Assembly (NCBI GenBank): GCA_015680685.1
Contig: MNCI01004101.1
Span: forward strand, 462,277-526,276
DNA from: Gnetum montanum
Taxonomy: Eukaryota > Streptophyta > Gnetopsida > Gnetales > Gnetaceae
Reading direction: 5' to 3'
Length of the DNA stretch: 64,000 nucleotides
Positions 36,670-48,060 of the stretch are shown in pieces (the first letter of the stretch is position 1; every line of letters begins with the position of its first letter). Made by a program: the position numbers and the translations under genes. Below the pieces are notes generated by a model. It was not told the origin of the DNA, searched no databases, and was given only the letters and a program-made list of their open reading frames with translations.

Positions 36670-39600
36670 TTTGGTGCTAGCCGACCCGGATAGTGATGAA
36701 CATGGGTGTTGTAGTCACTTGATCCTCAGGGTCATCCTTGATGGATTCATCATGAAAGGTCAATGAGGTTGGATCATGTTTTTTATTGGTAGGGGAAAGC
36801 ATGATGGAGTAAATTTCTCCTTTGTCTACTGGTAGGATTTCGTCCATAGGTATGGATGTTAGCATGCGAACCATAGCTTCACGATGTGTTTGCGATGTCA
36901 TGAGAAAGTCATAAAGGCTCAACGTTGTATTTTTCTATTTCAAAGACTATTTGACTTGTGCCAGGTCATCAAAGAGATGTTTCCCATGATTGGAGTGTCT
37001 GTCACCCTTTTCCTCCTCCATTCATCCTAAGAGGCGAATTTTGCAGGGAGGAGTGGCATTTGGCCTAGGGTTAGGCTTCCTTTGGCCTGGGGGAGATAAT
37101 TTCTTTCGTGTAACCTCTTTGTCTTTGGCAAGTGGAGCTAACGGTGTTGAAGAGAGGGGTTGAGGTTTGGGTAACCCCAGCATAAGAGGACCCTTGGCCG
37201 CATCAATAGTGATAGTAGGTGAGTTTGAATTAGAGGATTGCCCCTGTGTAGGAGGAGCAGTTGATAGTTTTGGCACTCTGATAACTAAGGGTTCCTTGGG
37301 TGTATGCGCGGGCTATACCATGGCTTTAATGATCGTAAGCTTTCAGGAAGCATTCTGGGACAAAGTTCGAAGGATGAAAGGGTGCCTTGGAGCCACTCAT
37401 CGGCACCGACGGACCTATCGTTTGGGTCGAGCGAGGTTGCGTTTGCAACACAAAAGGCTACCTTGGCTGTGCCTGATTATCACCCTTTGTTCCTACCACA
37501 TTGATTGTGTACCCTACATTGTTTGCGTTCAACGGGTCTTGGTACACATGCATGGCCTAGTTTTCTAGGCATGTCAGGCTACTGCTATTTAAGATCAAGT
37601 TCCCTTGATCTATCAGACATTGGATGTCATCTTTCAATGCCTAGCACTAGTCTGTATCATGGTCGCCCAATTGATGATAGTCGTAGAATCAGTCTAGCTT
37701 AAAGTTCTTAGGCATAGGCAATTCGTTAGGTTGGGATAAAGAGGGATTCTTGAGTAACTCGCAGTGGCGCCTATGGCATTTTAGAGCCTCCTCGGAAACT
37801 GCCTTGTGTCGGATATAGCCAGTTCCCAATAATTTCTTCAGAAGTTCTGAAGGCTTCACAGGTAGGGTTGCATAATTTGAGTGATCCTTACGCTCAAATT
37901 TTGGCCTTTTTTGTGGAGATGCTTCAAGGGAAGATGATGCTTCTTGATTGGTGCCACTTGAGCTAGTTGTCAGCTCGGCTGGCTCTGCAGTAGTTTTCTT
38001 ACCGTTGTTGCCTTTCTTCTTGGCCCCTTCAGCAACCACCACCACTGTAGTCATGGTGGCTTTGCCTTTGTCCTTACTTTTGTTGTGAGCATTTTTGTAG
38101 ATCACATACGTCAGGTCTTTGCTAGCCTCTGCCACGTCTTGGATGCTCTTAGTCTGAGCAAAAGCTTGGCTGAGGGAACAAGGGGCAAGGTAATATAGCT
38201 TAGACTTGATAAATTCATTGACTGCTCCCTTGAAGATTGCCAATATATGGGCCTCCATGATGGGCTCACGGATGTCATTTAAGGTGGCGCTCCAGCACTA
38301 TATGAAATTTTGGACTGACTTGAGTAGGTCTTGTTTAAATCCCATGAGCTGCTCCAGTGTGACTTCTAGCTTCAAGTTGTATTTGAAGCAAGTCACAAAC
38401 TGGGTTAACAGCTCTTCCAAAGTTGAAATGGAAGTGCGTGGAAGTGCTTGATACTAATCCAAAGCTTTACCTGTTTAGGACATAGCAAAGAATCAGATGA
38501 TGGTATGTGGCCATTGTTGCAACAATAAGGACTTTGACCTAAAAGTGACGAGGTGAGCATTGGGATCACCTTCCCCATTGTATTTCATGAAATTAGGAAG
38601 AGGCATCCCAGGCAGCAACGATAGGACTGGGACAGCTAGACTAATAGGATTGTCCTAGTAGAAGTCCATGACTTATACCATGTCAAAACTAGCAGCCTTG
38701 AGGTGCTTGACCTTCTCTGTAAGGGTCTGAATGAGCTGGAAGGTGTGGTCCAGCATCGTAGACGACGATGTCATGTGTGACATTGAAGGGGGAGCTACAC
38801 TGGGTAGCGGCATGGAGGTAATAGCTTGGCCGATGGTTGGCAGGATAGTCCTTGCCGGCAATGTTGCTTGTGGCATCCACAATTTGGTGGTTAGTGCAGA
38901 TGAGGGAACCACCATTGGCTACGCTATTGGGTACGCTAGTTGCATAGCCGAGGGTACAGGCAGTGGTCCCTGCAATTGGGTTTAGCACTTGCGGGGCGTG
39001 GCCTTGAAGGTGGGAATGGTGATGGTTTTGCATAGAATGTGCGACAAAAGACATGTTGGAAGCCCACCATGGTGTGGTGGCAGGCTCTGTCGTGCAAACC
39101 GAGAGTGTAGCTGGTATTGCAGGGGTTGCATACACATGCGGTGGCAAAGCCATAGGCACATGATGAGGTGATTTAGGTAATCTCGCTTGCTGAGGAATGA
39201 TCTATGATGAACCCTCTCCGGGGAAGATAGTCAGACAAAGAAAGTGTAAACACGGTGAATGTGGGACTCAATCTGTATTAGACAAAGATGTAGTGACCAT
39301 GAACAACAGATTTATATGATATGTTGTTAATGGAGGGGCCATGGTGAAATCGGCATGATTTCCTTCCTTAGAGTGGGATTCTAGATCGTCTTGTCCATCG
39401 TGAAGTGCTTCTTCATGGAACATGGTTTCTAGTTCTTCTGGCGATGTCTTTGCCATCAAAATTTGATCTATGAACAACCTTTGTTGATCTGTCAAGGGTA
39501 TGAAAGTGGTAGGCGTAGGAATGAGTTCTTTCCTGTCGTAGTACATGAGCTCGTATTCTCGTTTTTCCTCAACTTCTTGTGGATAGAGAGGCAAATTTGC

Positions 39601-41923
39601 CCCTATCTTAGTGCAGAGGAAATTGTAGTATTCCCTGCGCTGAGCTTGTCCCTCTGGCTCCTTGTTTTGTAGCCTAAGGGAGCAGCGTGGTCGCACTGGA
39701 CTAGTTGGTTGCTCAACCACGGGGGGCGTAACTTGCAGAGTCCAAGGGTTTTCGAGATTGGCAATGTCAATAGCTATGGTTGATGTAGCCACTTTTGAAA
39801 TAATGATGATAAAAGATAAAAATTGGGACAATAGATGCGAATTAAGATAATAATAGGGGCTTTTTATCTCGTAGGATTTCAAAGGAATCGTTGAAGCGCC
39901 TATGGCATTTTAGAGCCTCCTCGGAAACCGCCTTGTGTCGGATATAGCCAGTTCCCAATAATTGCTTCAGAAGTTTTGAAGGCTTCACAGGTAGGATTGT
40001 GTAATTTGAGCGATCCTTACGTTTAAATTTTGGCCTTTTTTATGGAGATGCTTCAAGGGAAGATGAGGCTTCTTGATTGGTGCCACTTGAGCTAGTTGTC
40101 AGCTCGGCTGGCTCTGCAGTAGTTTTCTTACTGTTGTTTCCTTTCTTCTTGGCCCCTTCAGCAACCACCACCACTGTAGTCATGGTGGCTTTGCCTTTGT
40201 CCTTACTTTTTTTGTGAGCATTTTTGTAGATCACATACGCCGGGTCTTTGCTAGCCTCTGCCACGTCTTGGATGCTCTTAGTCTAAGCAAAAGCTTGGCT
40301 GAGGAAACGGGGGGCAAGGTAATATAGCTTCGACTTGATAAATTCATTGACTGCTCCCTTGAAGATTGCCAATATATGGGCCTCCATGATGGGCTCATGG
40401 ATCTCATTTAAGGTGGCGCTCCAGCACTATATGAACTTTTGGACTGACTTGAGTAGGTCTTGTTTAAATCCCATGAGCTGCTCCAGTGTGACTTCTAGCT
40501 TCAAGTTGTATTTGAAGCAAGTCACAAACTGGGTTAACAGCTCTTCCAAAGTTGAAATGGAAGCACGTGGAAGTGCTCGATACTAATCCAAAGCTTTACT
40601 TGTTAAGGACATAGCAAATAATCGGATGATGGTATGTGGCCATTGTTGCAACAATAAGGACTTTGACCTGAAAGTGACAAGGTGAGAATTGGGATCACCT
40701 TCCCCATTGTATTTCGTGAAATTAGGAAGAGGCATCCCAGGCAGCAACGATAGGACTGGGATGGCTAGACTAATAGGATCATCCTAGTAGAAGTCCATGA
40801 CTTGTACCATGTTAGAACCAGTGGCCTTGAGGTGCTTGACCTTCTCTATAAGGGTCTAAATGAGCTGGAACGCATGGTCCAGCACCGTAGACGATGATGT
40901 CATGTGTGACATGGAAGGGGGAGCTACACTGGGTAGTGGCATGGAGGTAACAGCTTGGCTGATGGTTGGCAGGATAGTCCTTGCCGGCAATGTTGCTTGT
41001 GGAATCCACAATTTGGTGGTTAGTGCAGATGGGGGAACCACCATTGGCTACGCTATTGGGTACGCTAGTTGCATAGCCGGGGGTACAGGCAGTGGTCCTG
41101 CAATTGGGTTTAGAACTTGTGGGGCGTGGCCTTGAAGGTGGGAATGGTGATGGTTTTGCATAGAATGCATGACAAGAGACATGTTGGGAGCCCACCATGG
41201 TGTGGTGGCAGGCTCTGTCATGTTAACCGAGAGCGTAGCTGGCATTGCATTGGTTGCATACACATGTGGTGGCACAGGCACAGGCACACAATGAGGCAAG
41301 TTAGGTAATCTCGCCTACTAAGGAATGATCTGTGATGAACCCTCACCTGGGAAGATAGTTAGAGAAAGAAAGTGTAAACACAGTGAATGCGGGACTCGAT
41401 TTGTATTAGAAAAATATGTTGTGACCATGAATAATATATTTATACGATATGTTGTTAATGGAGGTGCCATGGTGAAATCGGCATGATTTCCTTCCTTAGA
41501 GTGGGATTCTAGATCGTCTTGTCCATCGTGAAGTGCTTCTTCATGGAACATGGTTTCTAGTTCTTTTGGTGATGTCTTTGCCATAAACATTTGATCTATG
41601 AACCACCTTTGTTGATCTGTCAAGGGTATGAAAGTGGTAGGCGTAGGAATGAGTTCTTTCCTGTCGCAGTACATGAGCTCGTATTCTCGTTTTTCCTTAA
41701 CTTCTTGTGGATAGAGAGGAAAATTTTCCCCTAGCTTAGTGCAAAGGAAATTGTAGTATTCCCTACACTGAGCTTGTCCCTATGGCTCCTTGTTTTGTAG
41801 CCTAAGGGAGCAACGTGGTCGCACTGGACTACTTGGTTGCTCAACCACGGGAGGCGTAACTTGTAGAGTCCAAGGGGGGTTTTCGAGATTGGCAGTGTCA
41901 ATAGCTATGGTTGATGTAACCAT
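36670..41923 (-). pseudogene. Element F gag, internally duplicated
   Basis: Minus-strand gag, ATG at 41921-41923. N-terminal part with a CSLRLQNKEP stretch and EYYNFLCTKI; middle with a Pro/Ala-rich zone; then ALDXYX capsid-like sequence, LAPCSLSQAFAQT, a basic KKKGNNGKKTTAEPAE zone, PSELLKKLLGTG and a degenerate knuckle YHQLGDHDTD (near 37650). The C-terminal SLYDFLMTS...HREAMVRML block is at 36677-36922. A 2.13-kb part is present twice in tandem (37768-39898 and 39899-42029), so a second copy of the 5' leader and start interrupts the first gag. Stops in both copies. Confidence 0.75.
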
Positions 41924-42029
41924 TTTTGAAATAATGATGATAAAAGATAAAAATTGGGACAATAGATGCGAATTAAGATAATAATCGTGGCTTTTTATCT
42001 CGTAGGATTTCAAAGGAATCATTGAAGCA
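37768..42029. repeat. 2131-base tandem duplication of gag and leader
   Basis: 37768-39898 and 39899-42029 align along their whole length. Both begin at GCCTATGGCATTTTAGAGCC and end at AAAGGAATC.TTGAAGC. They differ by scattered substitutions and a few small indels, so the duplication is old but looks younger than or similar in age to the LTR divergence. Confidence 0.85.
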
Positions 42030-42144
42030 ACTGATCTGTACAACACGATTTCGTAAACAACCCTGGAGGTATTACATTTACATTGATCGACAATGGGTAC
42101 AGAAAGCTTACAAGACTACTCATAAAATGCAGATCGGCTATGAA

Positions 42145-42163
42145 GGCCCTCCTTCTAGCACTA
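42145..42163 (-). other. Element F primer-binding site
   Basis: Minus strand TAGTGCTAGAAGGAGGGCC, 6 bases inside the 5' LTR end; the TAG start was presumably TGG. Same site as in elements A and B. Confidence 0.7.
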
Positions 42164-42169
42164 GAAAAC

Positions 42170-43602
42170 TATAATGATGGAAAACATCTGCCACTGGAAA
42201 TACCAACGAAAATCCATGGTACACAGTTCTAACCCTGGATCCGTGTGAGGATCATGTTGGCAAAAACGAATCCGAGGTGCCCTGAACGATCTTGTCGATC
42301 AGACAGGGAATTATTTAATCAGTAAAAGGTTTGATAATAATTTCTATTGTGAAATGTAGGTTCTTTATGAAGCGATGTAATTTTCTTACCCTGAGAGTAA
42401 TTGAAGATAATGTAAATGATTTAGGTAAGATTTCCAAATCTTTCTAACTAGGGTGCAAGAGATCAGATTTGATAGACAACATGATCATAAGATATGAGAT
42501 TTAATTTATGAAAACAATATGTTTGATACAATGACTTTAGGTGGACTTCGGTTTGGACGAAGCATATGCTAGTGACAAGAAAGTTATACAAAGATGAAAC
42601 AAGCGACGATCAATCTACTTTGATCTTGCCAATCTAGACACAAGGGAGTCAAATCCATGGGAGAATATCTAGTAGCCAATTGTTTCTAACCAAGAATTCT
42701 TGTCAGTAACTTCTGGCATTCTCACGATCGTTGAATCTCCTTTGCTCTTTTGCCAGTCTTGAAAAAAAAATTTTGCCAACCCCTTGATCATTGTCAATTG
42801 GAGCATTTATAAGATTAAGATTAGGAGAGAAACATAGTTTAAGTGACGCGTGTCCTGTACTCATAAAATGCCATTGACTCAATGTGTTATCATTGAAGCT
42901 TAAGATGCCATGCTGCATGGCTCATCATAAACTAGCCTCGTGCAGGCTTTGGCAATAGAATATCCTTTGATTACACTATAATACTATGGAGAGTGTATTG
43001 TAGCATATGATGTGCTTGTCATTACTTGAATTACGCTGCATTATACTCAATTATGCATAGTACAGTAATTCAACGTAAAATGATGAAACTGCAAAAGTTA
43101 AAGTGTTGTTGCCACATTTCCTCTGTTTCTATCCTTTTGGGGGCTTTTACTATGCTACGCTGCATAAAGCAGTGTAATGGGCCCTTTAACTAGAAAAGAA
43201 AACTTGCTGAGACGCGTGTTATACTACAAACTGTTGCTTAGGACTTGATGTTTTTGCTGGGCTGTCGAAGTCTTGTAGGCTTTCCATCCTTGATGCTATG
43301 GTGGGCTGTCTTTTATATTACGCTGCACAATGTGATGTTACGCTATATAGCGTAATACAATGTAATTTGCCAAAAATTAAGATTTTTGAAACAGATAACT
43401 TGCAAAATTGGAAGCTTGGCCGTCGTGCATCCGTCACTTTGCTCCATCCTCTGGAATTCACTTGTGCTATGCTGCGTCGTGCTGCGGGACAAACCTTCGA
43501 CTGAAAAGGAACTTGTCGCGCCTCTCCTTGTTGCAACCCTTCGTCTGAGTCACCAGTTTTTTCACTGAACTGTCAAGGCCTCGAAATTTTCATGGTGTTT
43601 CA
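42170..43602 (-). mobile_element. Element F 5' LTR
   Basis: 1433 bases, aligned to 24601-26033. TATA box on the minus strand at 42801-42813. U3 (42820-43602) has repeated palindromes, the clearest being the perfect 18-base TTACGCTATATAGCGTAA at 43338-43355. The outer end is GTGTTTCA, followed by ATGGC. Confidence 0.85.
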
Positions 43603-43607
43603 ATGGC
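43603..43607. other. Target-site duplication, right copy
   Basis: ATGGC here and at 24596-24600. Because ATGGC also follows the LTR at the PPT junction (26034), it could instead be part of the LTR end. Confidence 0.55.
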
Positions 43608-43672
43608 CAACTTGAGTGAGGCTTGATACCAACATTTTCAACTTTCCATTTTTGGTAAAGAGAGGAAGCCCC
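43608..43672 (+). mobile_element. Element E LTR end and primer-binding site
   Basis: 43608-43649 completes the E 5' LTR interrupted by F. It is followed by TTTTTGGTAAAGAGAGGAAG, a degenerate version of the TGGCGCTAGAAGGAGGGC site at the right distance (about 315 bases) from the HYNFICAKI gag motif. Confidence 0.4.
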
Positions 43673-43819
43673 TCTTATCCCCCACTTACTAATTATAGTA
43701 AGACATAATTTTTTGTCATTTTCATTTTCTTTAATATTATTCCATTCATTGTAATTTACTTCTATTGTACCATTTATAGCCAATTTTAAGCTAATATCAA
43801 CACTATAGCCATGTCTTTT

Positions 43820-46740
43820 CAATAGTCCACCAAATTATCCTTCACCTTCACTGGTGAAGATCATAGTCAATAAGCCATGAGCATGTATGACCCAAAGACC
43901 CTACCATCATTGAGTGTAGGTGATCTTTGAGGGTCATAGGGAAGATTACTAATTTTTTAGACATAAATGAAGATCATTATAACTTCATTTGTGCTAAAAT
44001 ACAAGTAGGCATGCTAATTCAATGAATTGAAGCTATGGCCAAATAGAATTTTGAGCTCATACATAGGAGTAAGAAGGAGTACATCCCTTCCACATATGAT
44101 CAAATTCCCTTTAATGACATCTATTCTAGCATCCTAACCCATTTGATTACCATGGAAGAGGAAGAAGAAAAGCATAGCTTTAAGGAATAACAAGAAGAGA
44201 AGGATGAATATAAGGTAGAATCTAAGCTTGAAAACAACTTGTAATGACTATTCCAAAAAACATCTCCCAAGATCACAACACCTTTTTCTAATTCTTTTAT
44301 TTTCTCCATGGGCATGATGCCACCATCTTCCACTTCTTCCTACCCTACTATAACAGATCTCATGCTAGTTATAGCCACACATCATACTTAGTCAATGCCA
44401 CAAACAACAAACTATAATACATCAATGCTAGTTACAACACAATATCAATATATAAAATCATAAATAGTGGTTTTTACCACCACAGATCTATTAAATACTC
44501 ATGTGGGATCCACCATGGGACCCCAAAAAACATAGGGATCACACACCCTATTTCTCTCATTTGTGCCTCAAGTACCAACACAAACATCCTTTTCTTTGTT
44601 TTGACCATAAGCCACAAGCATAAACACATCATCTTCCTTTTATCATGCAATCCATAATGAGGCCACCAAAATCTTATGTATAGACCTTGCAATGTTTGAG
44701 GCCATTATAAATCTTGGATCAAGCCTTCTAGATGATCTAAGACCTAATGGAAGAGTTGTAGAGGCTTAAAGACTCTTCCACACAAACTTTCAAGATAATG
44801 GACTTCTACTAGGATGATCCCATAATCTTTGTAGTCCCATCCTTGAAACTTCCTCATGGTGTCCCTATTTCCTAATTTAGCAAACATAATGAAGAAGGTG
44901 ATTGTATGCTCACCTTATTATCTTTTGATCTAAATGTTTACTCTTGTATCCATGGCCTTATACCATCATGAGGATTTTCCCCATGTCTTTGATTTGGAAA
45001 GCACTTGATTAGTATCACACATTACCTAGAGGATCCATGCTCTCTTTGGAGGAATTAGTAGCCCAGTTTGTTAGTTGCTTCAAGTATAAATTAAAGCCTA
45101 ACACAACACTTGACCAACTCATGAAGATCAAGTAGGGGATCTTAGAACCCATGCAAAAATTCATTCACTGGTGAAATGGACTATTGAATGAAATAGCAGA
45201 GCCCATAGCCAAAGCCTACTTGTTAGCCATATTCAATGGAGAAGTTAATGCCTTTATTAAGTCTAAACTCTACTACCTAATCTATGGTCTCTTAGCCAAG
45301 CATTCTCACAAACTAAAGATCTAGACAATGCCATAGGGGCTAGTCATGATCTATCCTATATAGCATATAAAATCCAAAAAATTCAAAGAGACAAAGAAAA
45401 GAGAAAACAAAAAAACACTATTGTAGCAACTATAACCAAGGAAATAAAGATCACAAACTAAGGGCCAAAGGTCACTTTTCCCAAGGCCCCCACCAATGAC
45501 TATAATAACGAACCATCAACTTCTAGAACCACTACATCAACAACAACTAGATCTAAATTTGAAAGGAAGGATAGGTTCAAATAGATTATGTTTCCATTAA
45601 GACCATCAAAGTTGCTAGACCAAATATTAAAAAGTGGATGCATGCAATATAAACAAATGATCAAAGCCTCTCAAAAGAAACACAAGAGACTATGCAAAAT
45701 AGCCAAAGATCCCAATCTAACAATGAAGGATGATCCCCAATTTCCTAGATACTTCAACCTAGATAGATTCTACCATTATCATCAACTACCTGGTTATGAA
45801 AAATTTCTACCTTACACTAAATGATGACCTACAAAAGATGATAGATAAGGAAAAATTTGTCTTAGATGCTGCTAGCCTAGCTTGGCCACAAAACTAGTTG
45901 ATGTAGGTCTACAAAGACTCATTGAATGCTAATGATAACCCCTATGTTATTTTAGCATTCAACATCAATGAAAATTAGAGACCTAAAAGAGAACTATTCA
46001 TAATTCAAGTACCCCTCTATAATTAAAGGCCTTCTTTGGCTTTCCATAAATCAAGATCCCCCTTTGTTGTGAGAGTACCATCATGAATGCCTTTGAGGAA
46101 ACCTTTTTCCATCAAGGTATCCCAATGTAATATAATCCAAAATTCCATAGCCCAACCAACTGCATAATGATCTCTTATTGTCACTAATGCTACTGCCTCT
46201 TCCTCATAGCCAATAGCTGACAACCAAAAACCTTTAACCAAACAAAGGAAGAAGCATAAGAAAAATCCTAATAACAAGGGAGATATGTAGATGGAGGTAC
46301 AAAGGGAAGTGGGTCCACTGAAGGTTTCTTCCATTTTGGCTATATCCATGATCCCCTCTACCCTATCCCCTTCAATGAACAAGCAATAGGAGGACACCAA
46401 ATCCCACAACCAAAACAACAAGGAAGAGCCACAATAATCACAGCCTAAAGCTAATGTTTACATTTTGGGATACATGGAGGAAGCAAAGCATAACTGGGAT
46501 GACAATCCTATTGAAGATGATAAATACTTCCTTAGTGTAATGGACCAAGTCAGGAAATCCCTCAAGTAGAAAAACATAATCCTAAGCCTATATGACCTGA
46601 TCATGACCTCCACCAGATATCATGAGGTGTTGGTCAAAATGTTAACTTCCATACCCATTAGTGAGGATATTCCTACTAACAATGAAGTTATCCATGCAAT
46701 GATGATTCCTTCCTTACCAATGGAGAAGAAGTAAACACCC
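43820..46740 (+). pseudogene. Element E gag
   Basis: Plus-strand gag, homologous to gag of B and F. HYNFICAKI near 43970, an acidic MEEEEEKHSF zone at 44150, a LAKHSHKL-type segment near 45290, PLRPSKLLDQILKSG at 45588 followed by RYFNLDRFYHYHQLPG (45750), where the knuckle Cys is lost, and SLYDLIMTS...VKMLTSIPI at 46590-46720. Many stops and frameshifts. Confidence 0.7.
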
Positions 46741-46779
46741 TTAACATTTTGCAATAGAGAAATTAAGGTTAATCCCTAG

Positions 46780-47440
46780 AATGATGAAGTGACTATAGCC
46801 TCTTTATTCATAACCATACACATAGGAAAATTTAAAATACATTGAGTGCATGTTAATGATGGAGCTGCAACCAACATCATCCTGTGCACCATCATTAAAT
46901 GCTTAGACTTAAGTAAGCAAGTACAACCTACAACCACTATAGTTCTTAAGTCCTTCAATGGATCAAGAGTTACCATTAACGGGTCTATCTCCTTGGATTG
47001 TGTAGCCAAAGAAAAATTTCCTACAACCACAATCTTCTTGATGGTGGAAGAGACACCAACATTCAACCAGATCCTAGGAAGATCTTGATTGGGCTGAGTT
47101 ACAAGTTGTGTTCTCATCCATCCATTAACAAAATGATCTTCCTTCTGAGAAAGGTGAAACCATCATTCATGGTGATAATGTGATTCCCATAGATGTTAAT
47201 AATGTATACATAGAATAGGGGTCTGAAGTGGAGCTTCAAGAAGAATCTCCTAGCCATGAAGAGAAAAAACCCAAGATAGCCAATCGTGACAATGATAGGC
47301 AATGGGATATATTATGGGATGAACCTCCTTTTAACATCATAAGAGAAGGGCAGGGAAAATATAAGCTTGTGTAGAGTAGGCCTTACTCACTTCCCAATCT
47401 TGAAAATATTAGAAAGAATCTACCCAAGTGAAGTTTACCT
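46780..47440 (+). pseudogene. Element E aspartic protease
   Basis: Longest open piece 46846-47088. The active site reads N-D-G-A where element B has D-D-G-A, so the first Asp is changed (GAT to AAT would explain it). It is followed by LKSFNGSRVTINGS and VEETPTFNQILGRS. The tail to 47440 is broken. Confidence 0.7.
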
Positions 47441-47647
47441 TAACCTTTGCATGCCCCCATGACAAGATCCACTGATAGCCATGTAGTCTTACTTTTATTT
47501 TGTATTTTATTATATCTTTATTATTTTATGCACGTATCCTATGTATGTAGCCTAATTTATTTATTTTTTTGCATTTTTACCTATTTACTAAAGCCTTTCT
47601 TTATTCTTGCTTATGATAGAAAAAGCATTATAAATATACATCTCTTT

Positions 47648-48060
47648 CGCATCACATCTATTAAGACATTAAATTGGCATCACATTTGCTAAGATGTTTA
47701 ACTAGCATCATGTCTACTAAGATGTTAAACTAGAATCATATGCACTAAGATGTTAAACTAGCATCATGTCTGCTAAGATGTTAAACTAACATCATGTCCA
47801 CTAAGATGTTAAACTAGCATTATGTTTGCTAAGATGTTAAATTGAAATCATGTTTGCTAAGACATTAAACTGAAATTACATTTGCTAAGATATTAAACTA
47901 GCACTAACGTCTGTTAAGATGTTAAACTAGCACTATGGTCTACTAAGATCTTAAATTGGTATTATGATTCCCCATGGCCTTAAATTGACAATGTAGACAC
48001 AATCATGCATTATAACTTGTGCCCACAATGGCCTTAAACTAGCGAACATCTTATTTATTA
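47648..48060 (+). repeat. TTAAACTAGC-type tandem array after protease of element E
   Basis: About twelve units of 29-31 bases with consensus close to CTAAGATGTTAAACTAGCAT and a short variable tail such as CATGTCTG. It is the most regular version of the family repeat. The array starts about 200 bases after the protease. 48061-48353 shows no further feature. Confidence 0.85.

Larger units (their letters stand above)
24601..43602 (-). mobile_element. Element F: complete 19-kb Tat-like Ty3/gypsy retrotransposon with antisense gene
   Basis: Order on the minus strand: 5' LTR, PBS, gag, protease, short tandem repeats, an antisense gene on the plus strand, splice acceptor, pol, tandem repeats, 3' region, PPT, 3' LTR. 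Both LTRs are 1433 bases and are flanked by ATGGC (24596-24600 and 43603-43607). Joining the flanks gives a sequence that aligns without a gap to a related block at about 24090-24140, so the insertion site is reconstructed. By eye I count about 35 differences in the first 370 aligned LTR bases and no indel, so the insertion is old. The second RNase H domain in pol places it near the Tat/Ogre lineage. Confidence 0.85.

Noticed and set aside
47447-47692. Hydrophobic 81-codon ORF after protease of element E as an envelope-like protein
   Set aside because: AT-rich low-complexity frame that runs into the tandem repeat; not present in F at the same place.
47648-48060. CRISPR-like array
   Set aside because: Units are contiguous and the variable tails are short and related to each other; no unique spacers, and the context is a plant retrotransposon.
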